From Odontocerum albicorne (taxonomy: Eukaryota > Arthropoda > Insecta > Trichoptera > Odontoceridae), in the NCBI GenBank assembly GCA_949825065.1, contig OX463847.1, positions 34,003,164-34,067,163 on the forward strand: a stretch of DNA of 64,000 nucleotides, read 5' to 3'. A model generated the notes under the pieces. The model worked only from the letters and a program-made list of their open reading frames with translations, did no database searches and had not been told where the DNA came from. Shown here piece after piece: positions 34,666 to 46,569 of the stretch; the stretch's first letter is position 1; each line of letters opens with the position of its first letter. The position numbers were made by a program, and so were the translations under genes.

Positions 34666-36218
34666 GATAATCACCCTGAGAAGTCGGCGATTTAAATATT
34701 TACTATGCACATCTTTTGGGTGTTGGGAACTATCATCTTTTTTTTAAAAATTAACTGATGATTGGTGAAAAAATTAATTAAATTATTTATCATTATTATT
34801 GTATAGAGTTGAATGTTGTGCTGGTTACAGGGGTGGCAGACAAATGAATTTGGGCGCCGAAATGTCTGAGTTCCTTGCAAAGTGGCCAGTTTCCGCGTTG
34901 AGAAAAACCCATTTTGGAATATTGAAAGAGAGTGGACTGAAATAAATGGTTCTCGAGCCAAGTTGAGCGAAAATAATCGGTTTTAGGAGGGCTTACAAAT
35001 CAATTGTGCAGGAACTTTGTTGAATACACAATGCAAGGATTTCAAAGGTTTTCACTACTTGTCAATGTTGACGTTTGACGGATTGATGCGAAGGGTTTAA
35101 TGTTAACAACCTTTATCTTTTCTTGTCTTGTTTTCTATCTTTCTATCCTGAAAGAATAACTGCTATAGCTTAACCCATAAGATGAATCAACTTATTTCCT
35201 ATGTTTTTGTTTGACTTATTCGCCCATCGAACACGATAAGTTATCAGTTTCAATAAGCGTATAATTTTATTTACTAAATCCTCATCTAGCCAATATATTA
35301 TAATATATACAGTTAACGAAAATTTCTTGAAGGCTATTTAATTTACCTCGTGGTAATTTTCTCAAAACATGTACAATGTTGTTTATTTGTGTAGAATCGT
35401 ATATACCACTCACAACAGCGTTTCAAAAAGAAAAGAAAAAAATCGGCATAACTCGTAATGTTTCTTCGTTCAAATTTACCTACCTCAGATTGAAATTACG
35501 GTCTCAAGTAATCTCTTTTCGTCTCCAAATTGGCCTACTGCAGATTGCCATTCTTAAAGTGATTTAGCCTCCCAGATGATTTTATTTTAAGTCGATCGGT
35601 CTCAAACCATCTTTTCCTAGTCTCCCCTCAATTTTGTTCCCCTAAGATCCTACTGCGCTTTACATAAAAGTCTCTTTTTCGGTCTACTAAGTGGCACTTT
35701 TCCCGTATTGTTAATTAACCGTGTCAACTGAGCTCTGCTAACTTAACCTGTCCATATCAACTTTCGCATCACTATGCCGTTGTTAATTAATGGTTATTTC
35801 GTCAATAGTCAAGTTTTATCATTAGATCTGAGTTTCAACTCTTCTGCAACATGTTTTAGGTCAAGTATTGTAGTGGTCAGTTTTCGAAGCTCAGAATTTT
35901 TTTCGATCTTTGAGTTTCTTGATCCACGCTTCGAATCCATATGTTACTACGAGTAAGATGATCAAGTTGTGTATTCTCTTGGTTTGAAACTCCAGGACAG
36001 AGCCTTACAACTTAGCAATTTGTAAACTGCTGCTTTTTGGATCTTTGTTTTGATGTATGTGCATACCTCATTCATGTTGATGAAAACACTGCGCAGACAT
36101 GTGAACAACTTATTTTTTAAATTTATAGTTAAGTCGTTAACATTTGCCACCCTGTGATGGATAGCGAGTGACCTGGACTTATATTTTATTTAATTACTCC
36201 AAATATACTAATTGCAGA
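34666..36218. other. no gene seen
   Basis: A cAGGGGTGGCAGACAAATG word at 34829 resembles a hAT terminal repeat but no partner end was found. The 60-89-codon frames in this stretch resemble nothing. One TACGAGTA lies at 35948-35955. Confidence 0.4.
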
Positions 36219-36226
36219 GTCTTCAT

Positions 36227-38377
36227 TAGGGTGTCCCTTATTTTCCGACTTCAAAATTTTTGAACGCTCACCCTCCAATTTTGTTTGAATGACTCTAAAA
36301 CATGTCTACAAAAGTTTTTCTTGTGATCGAAGCATTATAAACCGTGCCGACTTGAGCGCGAACTCGCATGAAGAACATGGCCGAACTTGTCACGCTAAGT
36401 CAGGTCTCTAGTACGTGGCACATGCAGTGCATTCAGTTCATTATCTGTTATCAAGCGTGTAGCATGTGTTTTTGGCTTGCTACTATAACATTATGTCACA
36501 TCAATTACGCAGTGCCAGGGAACGTGCGTTTTTAATAGGATATATAAAACACCAAATAACAGGGCACAAGTTACCGACAAATAGACAAATGCTGGAAGTT
36601 TTATTTTATAACATACGGGAGGTAAAATTAAGTTTCAGTATAAGTGTTAATCTTGTGGTTCGTGAGTGCCTGATATTTTGGGAGAAAGCGAGAATCACAA
36701 GAGCTGTTCACCATTGTTCACAAAAACTTGTATACTTGCATTCGGAGTGGAGAAAATTGCAAAAAAAATCTAAAGATTTTTTTAAGCGCCGTGAAGGGGA
36801 AACTCTCCTTAGTTTAGTTTAGAAATAGTTTGGACAATTTATTTAATATTGCTCATGCCAATGCTCTACGAACATTAAAGTTGGAAGAAGAAAGGAAGTT
36901 TTTACTTCAACAGAGAGAGCCTGGACGTAAAGATTACCTATCAAAAGTGGACCGAAAACTCGCGGATAAAGAAAAAAGGGCGAGGCAAAGAAAATTAGAA
37001 AAAGAGAAAAGGCAAGAGAAACAATAATGTGCAGTATCCACATCTTCTAGTGTACCTCCTTTTTCGTCATCTGAAAATTCAGATAAGGCATTTCCAAGTT
37101 CAGATGAAATCGACGTTGGTGAGTCTTGAGAGTACATCGATGCAGCGAGGAGGGTACCACTGATTTTATTACTACAAAATTAGTGACTGCTTTGGATAGA
37201 TATTAGCTGAGTGTAAGAGATTCTGTACACATCCTTCAGGCGACAGCAGAGACACTTGGCCACAATACCGAAAAGCTATCTATTAATAAATCTTCTATTC
37301 ATCGAATCAGCCAGATGAAGAGAAGATAACGTTCTGAAATAATGAAATCGGCTTTCAAGAATAATATCTCTGCAATTCTTACTTTTCATTGGGATGGTAA
37401 ATTGTTGCCCGCATTTAATGTCAGGGACGCAAAAGAAGAAAGACTTCCAATCGTTGATACATTTGGGGGCAGTGAGCAGCTCATCGGCGTTCCAAAATTA
37501 CAGAATGCTTCTGGTAAAGAGCAAGCGAACGCTGTTTGGGATGCAATAACGTATTGGGATAGAGAAGACAATGCACAAATTCTTTGAGCGTTCAAATCAT
37601 TTTGAAAGTGGCATAAAGAATGTGGAAGTATTTTTCAATGAGTCGGAAATTAAGGAAGTGTTAGACTTCTATGAAAGTAAATAAAATAAACCAATACTGA
37701 GAGGCGATTGCCGCGAACTCAAAGAACTCGTTATAATTGTTTTGGGAGGAGACTGCAAAAAATACTAAAATTATCTTCATTTCCGAGAAAACAATAAATG
37801 ACTTCATGTCAACTAAGAGCAGATATCTGTTATCTCGCCTGAAGATGGATACTAGTTTTATTCAAGAAAATCCTTCAACATGGATGACCAACACTTCATA
37901 TTGAAAAGTTAAAATGATAGTTAAGGAGTTAATAGCTGTTAATGACTGTTGAATGACGTGTTAAATTAATGCAAGATTTCCATGGACTATTGACAGTCGA
38001 TGAGGAGCAAAAGCAATTTGTGTTGCGTTGTGTTCAAGAACATCGTAGACCATACCCAGATTTTAAGAAAGAAACACTGAAAATAAAGTATCCACAAGAA
38101 TACATAAAAACCATAGTGCACTCGAAAGAGCAAAAATGTATTGAATTAAAAAAAAGTTAGATATTATACATTTATCAATAGTTTTTACACTGACTTAGAA
38201 CTAATAAACCTATAATTCCTAACATTCAAATTTGGTGCTCAAGTCGGCACGGGTTAACGTCATCTTATTGAGATAAAATTTTGTTTTTGAGTAAATCAAA
38301 CCAAATGGAAAATATTTAGAGGGTGAGAGCAAAAAAAATCGCAAAGTTTTTTTTTTGACCAAATAAGGGACACCCTG
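36227..38377 (+). mobile_element. hAT-like DNA transposon, complete ends, 2151 bp
   Basis: The ends are inverted: TAGGGTGTCCCTTATTT on the left and, on the right read inward, CAGGGTGTCCCTTATTT. The 8-bp direct repeat GTCTTCAT flanks them (36219-36226 and 38378-38385). A second inverted pair, CCGTGCCGACTTGAGC, lies about 115-120 bp inside each end, and a GCTCACCCTC-like word lies between. Terminal YAGGG and 8-bp duplication are the hAT signature. The inside carries transposase remnants (36493-38160). Confidence 0.85.
36493..38160 (+). pseudogene. transposase-like ORF of the hAT-like element, broken
   Basis: Pieces in order: 36493-36822 (SARERAFLIGYIKHQITGHK, LPTNRQMLEVLFYNIREVKL, CLIFWEKARI), 36824-37027 in another frame (NLFNIAHANALRTLKLEEER, then a charged KDYLSKVDRKLADKEKRARQ tail), 37342-37587 (ILTFHWDGKLLPAF, GSEQLIGVPKLQNASGKEQ, ANAVWDAITYWD), and later ILRGDCRELKELVIIVLGGD-like remains, then 37969-38160. 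From memory, insect and Hydra genomes hold a family of uncharacterised proteins with this order, in which a DTTASNTG-like acidic block follows AITYWD. Here that block is missing, consistent with an internal deletion after 37587. At least three frameshifts and several stops; not functional. Confidence 0.6.
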
Positions 38378-38444
38378 GTCTTCATACTTCATGTATTCCT
38401 TATCAAAACGTCCAGCATCGTGGCTGGCGGAATTTTTTAGCACA

Positions 38445-38665
38445 GTAAGGCAAGTGTTAACATTATAGAGGTTTAACGACATTGTAATTTGTTTTATCAA
38501 ACACTCTTTATTCTACTTTATGTAACGGTATAGCGCCTCATGATCAGGAGAGCACAAACAAAGATTGTATGTGCTCCCCTCATTATGAGGTGAAAACCTT
38601 GAAACCGTTAGGGTTATACCGTTACATAAAGTGGAATAAACGGTGTTTGATGAAACAAATTACAA
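38445..38665. repeat. foldback of the arm family, arms head to head
   Basis: The left arm runs from aggcaagtgttaacattata through attgtaatttgttttatc and ctactttatgtaacggtat to aggagagcacaaac. The right arm runs from gtgctcccctcattatgagg through accttgaaaccgttagggtt to ggtgtttgatgaaacaaat. The loop is about 11 bp. The left arm has lost part of the CCGGTTTCAAGG segment. Confidence 0.75.
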
Positions 38666-39769
38666 AATCTTCAATTGTATTATTTTCCATCATGAAGGGA
38701 TTAATGAATGGCCTTCTTAAGAAGTTTAACTTCTTGGAGCGCATGCATTTGGTGTTATCTGTGTTAAATATTTAACCCTAACTGTTTTGTTGTATCCTTC
38801 AAGGTAGAATACATGATATATAGACCGTTATGTTTATCGCTGATCATAAACAGGTTATTTGCAGACCCAAACATATTTGTTTGTAACCCAACGGTAGTAG
38901 AATTCCATATGATTCCTTGTCTATAGCGATTTTGAAGAGAACTGGTTACAGCAGTCCACCCTGTCGTAAACCCACCGGTACATGAATTCTGTTGGAGTGC
39001 AGTCCATTTATCTTTACAACTGTTTTTGATGTTAGAATCTTTTTGATTAACTTATCCATACGACCTGATCATCTCTTTATTATTCCAAATAAAATTCGAT
39101 TTTTATGTTTTATTTATATGGAAAAAAAGTCTGCATATCAATAATCCTGCCAGATTTATAATGTGTAACTATTATATTGTATAACACTTTCGTTGCATAC
39201 TGATAATAATTATTTCCAACGAAAAAGAGAAATATGGACGGGCCATCGGTAAAAAAAGCACACTGGAAAGTTTTTTTCGGGTATCATCGGAAATTGAACT
39301 CAAAACTTCCGGGTGCAGGACATATATTCTTCAAACAATAGTACGGGTGTCGGCTATTTGGCAGAAATCTTATCTTCTTCCTACAAAGAATAAGTTTTAT
39401 TGAAAAAGTGTTCACAAGATTTTTTTTAAATTACTTTTATCGACCATCTCAATTTCTTCAACTATTTTTGTTATGTACGAGTATAAGAAGAAGAAAACGT
39501 AAAATTACTCGCTTAGTTATTAGAATTCTGCGGGTAATAGAAAGTTTTATTCGCTCTCAAGTTAGTTTGAGAAGTTGGAGTTGTCGAGCATTATAGTTTC
39601 ACCAGGGTGCAAGCTTCAACATTTGAGACCTTCTGACAGTCTTGTTAAGTTGTAACTTGCACTACACTAATCTCAGGTAACCCGCCACTCGCAAACACAT
39701 CATCCTATAAAGTTCAAACTAATTTTTTTAAGGAAAACTAGGATGCGAGTATAGTATATTTCCAATTCT
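38666..39769. other. no gene seen; two doubtful SINE scraps
   Basis: Around 39115-39170 (aaaaaaagtctgcatatc, aataatcctgccagatttat) there is a SINE-1/LINE-D tail-like piece. Around 39240-39340 there is a reverse-strand tRNA-like piece (B box-like AGTTCAATTTCC). The rest is AT-rich with short frames. Confidence 0.35.
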
Positions 39770-40165
39770 CTAATGAACGTTTAGGAGATGTGTCGTAGAG
39801 GGAGAGATGATGATGATTTCTTGATAAATAAAACACGTTTTCGATCGCAATGCGGAAAGAGAAATTTTATTGGTAAACGTAGGTATTTATACTATTCTCG
39901 CGTGTGTGCGGGAATGCGAGCAAGATATCTCGCCGTCTCGTTTCTGCATTCGCAAAACGATTAATGTTGTATGTAGGTGATAATTTATTTACGGAACTGG
40001 CGCGACAGATGTGGTGCGTTCTCGCTCTAGCATGGAATGCGCTCCGCGCCCGGCAATGAGTTGAATTACCGGCGCGTGGACTTTGTACTTGTTTGTTTTG
40101 CATTGCTAAGGAATGCAAAGGTCATTTCATCGGTCATTGACCGAGTGTGCGACCGCCACAAACGT
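39770..40165 (-). mobile_element. possible solo LTR or retroelement promoter unit
   Basis: A CpG-rich block. On the minus strand it has a TATA box (TATAAATA, plus 39884-39891), then AATAAAA about 12 bases later (plus 39865-39871), and CpG-rich upstream sequence (ccggtaattcaactcattg, agcgagaacgcaccacatc). That order fits an LTR. If it starts TGTGGCGG (plus about 40157), a 5-bp ACGTT lies at both edges, but the far end would be TAA rather than CA, so the borders are not secure. A host promoter is the main alternative. No primer-binding site or internal region is present. Confidence 0.3.
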
Positions 40166-41297
40166 AAAAAAGGATGACTCTTGGAAAGTTGTTCCACAGT
40201 AGCGCAACATTGACCAAAATCGAAGATATTTCAGATTCCTTGTACCTCATTGTTTCAGGTTTCAGTTACAGGAGTTAAAACGAAATTATCTTAATGCCCT
40301 TTAAGAAAAATAACTTGCTTTTAAGGTTACGTTAGTATCACACTAAAAAAAGTATTGACCAAATTTGTTTTTCTGACGGTTCTATATAGTTATAAATAAT
40401 CTTAATACGTGTACGGGTGCTCAAACTGAAATGACATTATTTATCAAAAGTTACGACTTTAACTTTGTAGAACTTTTATATATTAGAATGCTAGAAAAAT
40501 AAATTACTTTGCTATATCAATAATTAAATTAATCTCGCCACTTGTTTCTACCTTTCTAGAAAACTATCTTCAGGAGGAGGCCTGAAAAGAGCCAACAGAT
40601 AGGAGGTAGAAATGCATGTAATAACGATAAATGGAATTAGTACAATAACAAAGCTATTTATTCTGAGATGATAAAGATTTCGCTTTGCACAACATATGAT
40701 TACGTGTAGTATACATAGGTTATTTAACACTTGACGAGATGTAGCAAAGTTGGTTATACTCGTATAAGGGTTACAAACGATTAACAAAATATTTATTCTT
40801 TTCCATCACGTAGTTGCCAAAATACTCTCGAGTTTGGTTGGATATTGGAATTTTTCTTTGTCATTCATTTACAGGAGCCTTCCTCCACCACACATGTAAT
40901 GATTTAATTGAACAAATAGTTTTCGGCCGGAACCCAGCAGTAATTTAACCAAAAACTCCTCCACCTTCTGTTCAATGCATGATATTTCCGTTTGGTAGCT
41001 TAATTTTGGAGAATCATTTTTAATGTTCAATTGTTGGGAAGGAAACTTACAAATTAAAAAATATTAAAAAAAGCCGAATAAATGCTGTAGTATTTTATTA
41101 TACACATGCGATAGTATTTTAACTACACATGCGATAGTATTTTAACAATGGGGAACTTAGAGTAACTTGTCTATTCCAGTGGTTTTCAGCCCAATTAAAA
41201 TAGTATTGTAATAAAAAGATAATTTAGAGAGCAGACTCTCCTCAAAAGTTCTCTAGCTCGGGATTCGAACTAAGAAATGAGTAAATTGATCGAATTG
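40166..41297. other. no gene seen; one weak inverted repeat
   Basis: At about 40525-40660 two diverged arms face each other (reverse complement of cctgaagatagttttctaga and aaggtagaaacaagtgg against cctgaaaagagccaacag, ataggaggtagaaatg). The second arm resembles 18425-18500. The rest is AT-rich. Confidence 0.4.
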
Positions 41298-42105
41298 AGC
41301 TAGGAAACAAAACTTCTTACAAACTAGGCTATGGAGATATTATTACAATGACCCAACACAATTACTGGACTAGAAAACAAACTTCTTACCAACTAGGCCA
41401 TGAAAGTTACAATGACCCAACACAATCCCCGGGCTAGAAGACAAACTTCTTACTAACTAGGCCATAGAGGTACTATTATAATGACCAACACAATCCCCGA
41501 GCTAGAAGATAAACTTCTTACTAACTAGGCCATATAGGTACTATTATAATGACCAACACAATCCCCGAGCTAGAAGACAAAATTCTTACTAACTAGGCCA
41601 TATAGGTACTATTATAATGACCAACACAATCCCCGAGCTAGAAGATAAACTTCTTACTAACTAGGCCATATAGGTACTATTATAATGACCAACACAATCC
41701 CCGAGCTAGAAGACAAAATTCTTACTAACTAGGCCATATAGGTACTATTATAATGACCAACACAATCCCCGAGCTAGAAGACAAACTTCTTACTAACTAG
41801 GCCATAGAGGTACTATTATAATGACCAACACAATCCCCGAGCTAGAAGATAAACTTCTTACTAACTAGGCCATATAGGTACTATTATAATGACCAACACA
41901 ATCCCCGAGCTAGAAGACAAACTTCTTACTAACTAGGCCATAGAGGTACTATTGTAATGACCAACACAATCCCCGAGCTAGAAGACAAACTTCTTACTAA
42001 CTAGGCCATAGAGGTACTATTATAATGACCAACACAATCCCCGAGCTAGAAGATAAACTTTTTACTAACTAGGCTATAGAGGTATTCTTACTATGACCCA
42101 ACACA
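41298..42105 (-). repeat. 68-bp satellite built from the SINE-1 tRNA-like head, about 12 copies
   Basis: The monomer on the plus strand is acaatccccgagctagaaga, caaacttcttactaactagg, ccatagaggtactattataa, tgaccaac. Its reverse complement reads cctctatggcctagttagta then agaagtttgtcttctagctc and ggggattgtg, which lines up with the A box and anticodon-arm part of SINE-1 (for example 6870-6920 and 13972-14030). The B box region is replaced by ttggtcattataat. Inner copies are nearly identical; the first two and the last are diverged. Two-monomer variants (gataaac/catatagg, then gacaaaa/catatagg) recur. Confidence 0.85.
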
Positions 42106-43682
42106 ATTCTAGTGTTTAAACATTTTAAATAGATGTTTTTGAAGATCGGTTTAATTTTCGTTTTCAATATAACTTCAAAGTTTTAAATTGAAACGCTTTT
42201 AGATTGTAAACTTTAGAAAAAAGTCAGTTCTCGCCCACTGCCTAATAAAGTAATACGGTCCATTCACAGCCAATTCCCTCCCGGCCCCCCACACTAAAGG
42301 AATTTACGAATCTAAATCTCGACCGAGTGTATAAATGTACGCGTTTATTGCCTTTTTATTCTGCCCATAACCGAGCAGATTACGCTCTTCGAAAGGGTGG
42401 GGGATTATTATTATCATCGGAAAATTCACCCCTCGGTGGTGGTAGATAGGTTGTAGGGTGGTGATAGAATATCGAACTAAAAGATGCGTTATTATGGACA
42501 AACATGGAGTTATAAACGTAGATTATCCGATATATCATCGATACACTACAGTATTTTCCCAATTTATGTTTTTTACCGCTGTGACATTTTTATGATACTA
42601 GCTGAAAAGCTCATCGAAAGATTTACGAAAAAAATAACTAAATACTTGTTAATTGTTACATCTACTTACATTATATGCCTCTACCACATCTACATTCCGT
42701 CTCACACAATTCCTTTTATTCATCATACTTTTCACCTTACCCTCTTTCAATAATTGACTAACATGCTACTTACATTCAACTCTCAGACGTTCTGTTTTCG
42801 TTAAACCATATATATTTTCTTCGTAATCCTATCCTCACTTATCTCTCTCACATTCGATTTTTTTCTTTATTGCGTCATTTATAACTTTATCGATCAATCT
42901 TTTTTCACATATAATTTTCAACGGTTGTATTTTAAATGCAATATTAAAATCATTTTATTAGACTATTATTTCGTTACTTTATTTTTTTTACTAAGACATG
43001 AATTAAGTACATAATATAATTTCAAAAATAATTCGTTATACACAATATTTCTTATAAACACTTAGTTAGATCTAAGTATTAATAAATACAATTGACAAAA
43101 AAATGCATTATATATTCATATGTTTTTGTAAAACAGTGCAAAAGAAATGTTCAGTTTAAAAAATAAACGGCCTAATTTAATATTGCATGTACTATGGAAG
43201 GATTGCTTACTTGTTTTAATTTGATGGTAAGAGTTTAAAAATTGAAATATTGTAACTTCTGTATATGTTTTATATCATTTTCACTCACGGTCACAATATG
43301 TTTTGTTTCATTTTTAGCTTAACGACATCAGGTAAATTATATAATAGATTCACTATGCTGTAAGCAAGTTAGTTTTTCCTTACTAGCAAAACAATATTAT
43401 ACAATAAGAAGAAAACACAGCTAATTTTGTTGGTAAAAAGAATCAGTATTGTGCTGATTGTGTGAGGCTAAAAGGTTGAAATGTGGGTAAATTTTTAAGT
43501 GATATAGCTGTTTAGTAATGGCTTTGTATCTCATCTCCAAAAATATTTTTTTCACCGTATTTCCAAGGCGAAGCGCTTGGCGCAATATTTTTTATCGCGA
43601 CAAATTCATACACCTATACTTATATATTTTTTTTAAATTTTCGGTTAACTAGCAAACTTTGTTGATTTTTTAAAGAATATAT
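42106..43682. other. AT-rich stretch, no gene seen
   Basis: Short frames (42304-42562 minus, 42484-42753 plus) resemble nothing. Nothing else recognised. Confidence 0.45.
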
Positions 43683-43835
43683 ATGATTACAATCATAGGT
43701 ATGCTTGTACCCCTGAATACCAGGTTGAAAAAATACCTGTGTCAATCGAGGGGAGTAACACAGCGTGGGGTTCGAACCGGCGACTTTCCGCACGGAAATC
43801 TAGTGCATTACCGCGCGGCCATGCACCTAAAATTT
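43683..43835 (-). mobile_element. SINE-2, tRNA-derived, copy 2 of 2
   Basis: On the minus strand: ggtgcatggccgcgcggtaa (A box region), gcggaaagtcgccggttcga with a full B box GGTTCGAACCC, then acgctgtgttactcccctc and tcaacctggtattcaggggt. It is better preserved than 26692-26835. The head is tRNA-like but the arms do not close. Confidence 0.7.
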
Positions 43836-44799
43836 ACTATGGTATATGAAGATACAATAGCTTTCATCGTAAAATGTCGTTCTTCTGCGACGTGACCTCA
43901 ATGCTAAGGAGCGTGATCCTTACTGGAATTGCTGACAGCATATATCCTAGTTACATTAGACAAAAATATCATATAACAAAAGTAAATGTCAAAACTCTTC
44001 ACAATATTACGAGACAAGAAATTAACGAAAAATATCTTATAATAAGAATAAAAATTCACCTTGAAGGAGCTTTATGAAATGTGAAAATCTGTAAAGACAT
44101 ACGGTTGCAAAATGTGAGTGATAGTGGCATTTAGAAATGGACTTGTTGGTTTTGAAAGAGGTTAATAATATAAAAATAGAGAAGGATCGTCTGAAATATA
44201 TGCTCTAAAAACTTACTCCGAAGGAGTTACAGTCCTCGGTCAAAAGAAATGCGTCTGGAAAAGAACAACATAATCTTAATTACAGAATAAATAAAAATTT
44301 GTTAACAGATTTTCATTTAAGTTTCATTGGTATAACTTTCTGTAGAAAATTTCTGTTGCAAAATTTTAAACTTCTCAAACTATAAAATTAACGGCCACGG
44401 ACCATAAACACTTTTTTTATTTCATTAAAGAATACTGCGGATGTAAATCATTAGAGCAAATGCCGTTAGGTCAAGCTGTTTCCACATTTTTATTGTAAAC
44501 GAAGAGTTCAGAGTTATCTCTGCCGAAACCATGGTGTTGAGATATTTTGACAAATGAACTGTGTTCCACTTTCATCAAAGGGGTCCTTATTTTTGAGCAT
44601 TTGTGGTCAAGTACTAATGCTTCAATACATAAAGATCTGTTGAGAACTTGTTACGAAGATAAAGTATAGAGTTCGATTAATAAAAAATCCAGCCACAACT
44701 GCTTTATCCGGTATGGAATTCCATTATTTATTTATTTAGCTTAAAAACAATTGTAGAGATTATATTAAATAAATAAAAACAACTACTGATAAAAATATA
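43836..44799. other. no gene seen
   Basis: A 67-codon frame (43874-44077) is unrecognised. AT-rich otherwise. Confidence 0.45.
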
Positions 44800-44855
44800 T
44801 GAGGTGACAATGTACAGTATCGTACAGAATTAAGCGATTAGGAATGAATATGATC
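44800..44855 (+). pseudogene. RTE-type LINE, left half of a split copy
   Basis: Reads IYEVTMYSIVQN, then AIRNEYDL, directly up to the TTAA at 44856-44859 where the MITE entered. The reading resumes in register of content at 48522. Confidence 0.55.
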
Positions 44856-45289
44856 TTAACCTTTCCCTTCCTGTGCTAAAAAAAATCCGCGCGTTCCGGT
44901 GCTGTGTATTCTATACACATGTTAAAATGAGCATTTAAAATCGGAAAAAATAAGAATATTCATAGCAAATCACTCAAATTAATTAAATTTGGACTCAAAA
45001 GTGATAATAATTTAAACTTAATTACTGAAAACATGAAAAAAACATCGGACGACGTTCACAAAACGGGCGAAGCGACCACCTCGAACGAAAGCCCGCTGGC
45101 TACTGAGCGAAAGGAGCGAGAGAATCGAGCGAACTGAGATTATATTTCTTGCGTGCCCATATAGAGAGTGAGACATGAATAGCGTCGCTTCCTCACTGGC
45201 ACACGTTTGGTTTGTATTGGTGAATTTATTCCCGATATTCACAAAATATCTTTGATGTGGCCGATAAGTGCTAATTATTATTAATATTA

Positions 45290-46569
45290 GGTCCTTACAT
45301 ATGAAATTGGCGTTTTGTTTGGGAGGAACATAAAGTTGATTTTTTTTAAATATAATATATTTATTTAATCAAAGTATGTACCATTGCTATCTATGCACTT
45401 TTGCCATCTCATTGGTAGTTCATGGATCCCTTTACTAAAAAAACCATTCGGACGGGAATCAATAAAATCTTTGAAGTCGGTTTGGACTGCCCCATCGGAG
45501 TTGAATTTTTTCCCTTGCAAGAAGTTATCCAAATTTCGAAAAAAATAGTAATCTGTTGGGGCAAGGTCCGGAGAGTACGGTGGATGTCTTAGACATTCCA
45601 ATTGAAGCTCTTCTAATTTGGTAGCCGTCTGTTGTGCAGTGTGTGGTCTAGCGTTATCATGAAGCAGCAGTGGCCTAGAGCGATTAACCAGCCTCGGTTG
45701 TTTAGCAGCTAGCTTTTCCATCATGGTTTGCAGTTGCTGACAATAGACATCTGCCGTAATCGTCTGGCCAGATTTAAGAAAGCTGTAGTGAACGACACCA
45801 GCACTAGTCCACCAAACGCTCACAAGTAACTTTTTTGGAGTCAATTTTCGCTTGGGGCATGGTTTGGCTGGTTCGGCAGGGTTCAGCCATTGCGATGAGC
45901 GCTTCCGATTATCATACAGGATCCACTTTTCATCACAGGTAATGATTCGATTCAAAATCCCTTCATTATTGTGCCAGTTGAGTAATGCAACGCAGCAGTC
46001 AACGCGCGTTTGTTGATTTGCTTCACTCAATTCGTGAGGTACCCACCTTTCAAGCTTTTTCACCTTCCCAATTTGCTTCAAGTGGATTAAAACAGTTTTA
46101 TCACTAACACCGCAGCCTGCAGCTAACTCGGACGTGGTTTGCGATGGATCCGCTTCCACAATAGCCTTCAATTCTTCATTATCAACTTTGGTCTCCGGCC
46201 GTCCACGGGCTTGTTCTGCAGGTCGAAATTTCCGGAACGAAAACGTTGGAACCAAAAACGCACTGTGTTTTCTTTTGCGGCACCGTCGCCATACACATCA
46301 TTAATCCTTCGAGCCGTTTCTGCAGCACTGGTGCCACGGTGGAACTCGTACTCGTAAATAACGCGATATTTCAAGTTTTCCATTTTGTAAACTGAGTGAC
46401 GCAAAGAAAAAAAACAATTGAGGAAAAAACAAATGAATTATAATTTTCGAAACACAAATACTTGAGTAAATAGCTGTATAAATTTGAATTTGAAATTCCT
46501 AACCAAAGAGAAGATATTTGAGATCAAAGTTGCCAGTACGGCAAAACGCCAATTTCATATGTAAGGACC
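45290..46569 (-). mobile_element. mariner element, 1280 bp, near intact
   Basis: Perfect 28-bp inverted repeats begin GGTCCTTACATATGAAATTG and continue GCGTTTTG. A TA duplication lies at 45288-45289 and 46570-46571. The length is standard for the family. It encodes one transposase on the minus strand with a single one-base frameshift. Inserted in MITE copy B; MITE copies A and C show the unoccupied site. Confidence 0.95.
45365..46383 (-). pseudogene. mariner transposase with one frameshift
   Basis: Cut-and-paste transposase of the D,D34D mariner type, about 339 residues if read across the break. The start is taken at MENLKYRVIYEYEFHRG (46383); an upstream in-frame ATG at 46404 is less family-like. 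The first helix-turn-helix is at EFHRGTSAAETARRINDVYG, then FWFQRFRSGNFDLQNKP. The frame breaks near 46205 in a run of three C where a fourth is expected. The second frame continues GRPETKVDNEELKAIVEAD, WVPHEL (linker motif), and the three catalytic aspartates in ITCDEKW, LHDNARPHTA and YSPDLAPTDYYFF, with 34 residues between the second and third. All catalytic residues are present. I would place it nearest the mellifera-type mariners, without certainty. The plus-strand frame 46139-46357 is a shadow. Confidence 0.93.

Noticed and set aside
43868..44077. 67-codon plus-strand frame
   Set aside because: No recognised domain and no composition or splice support.
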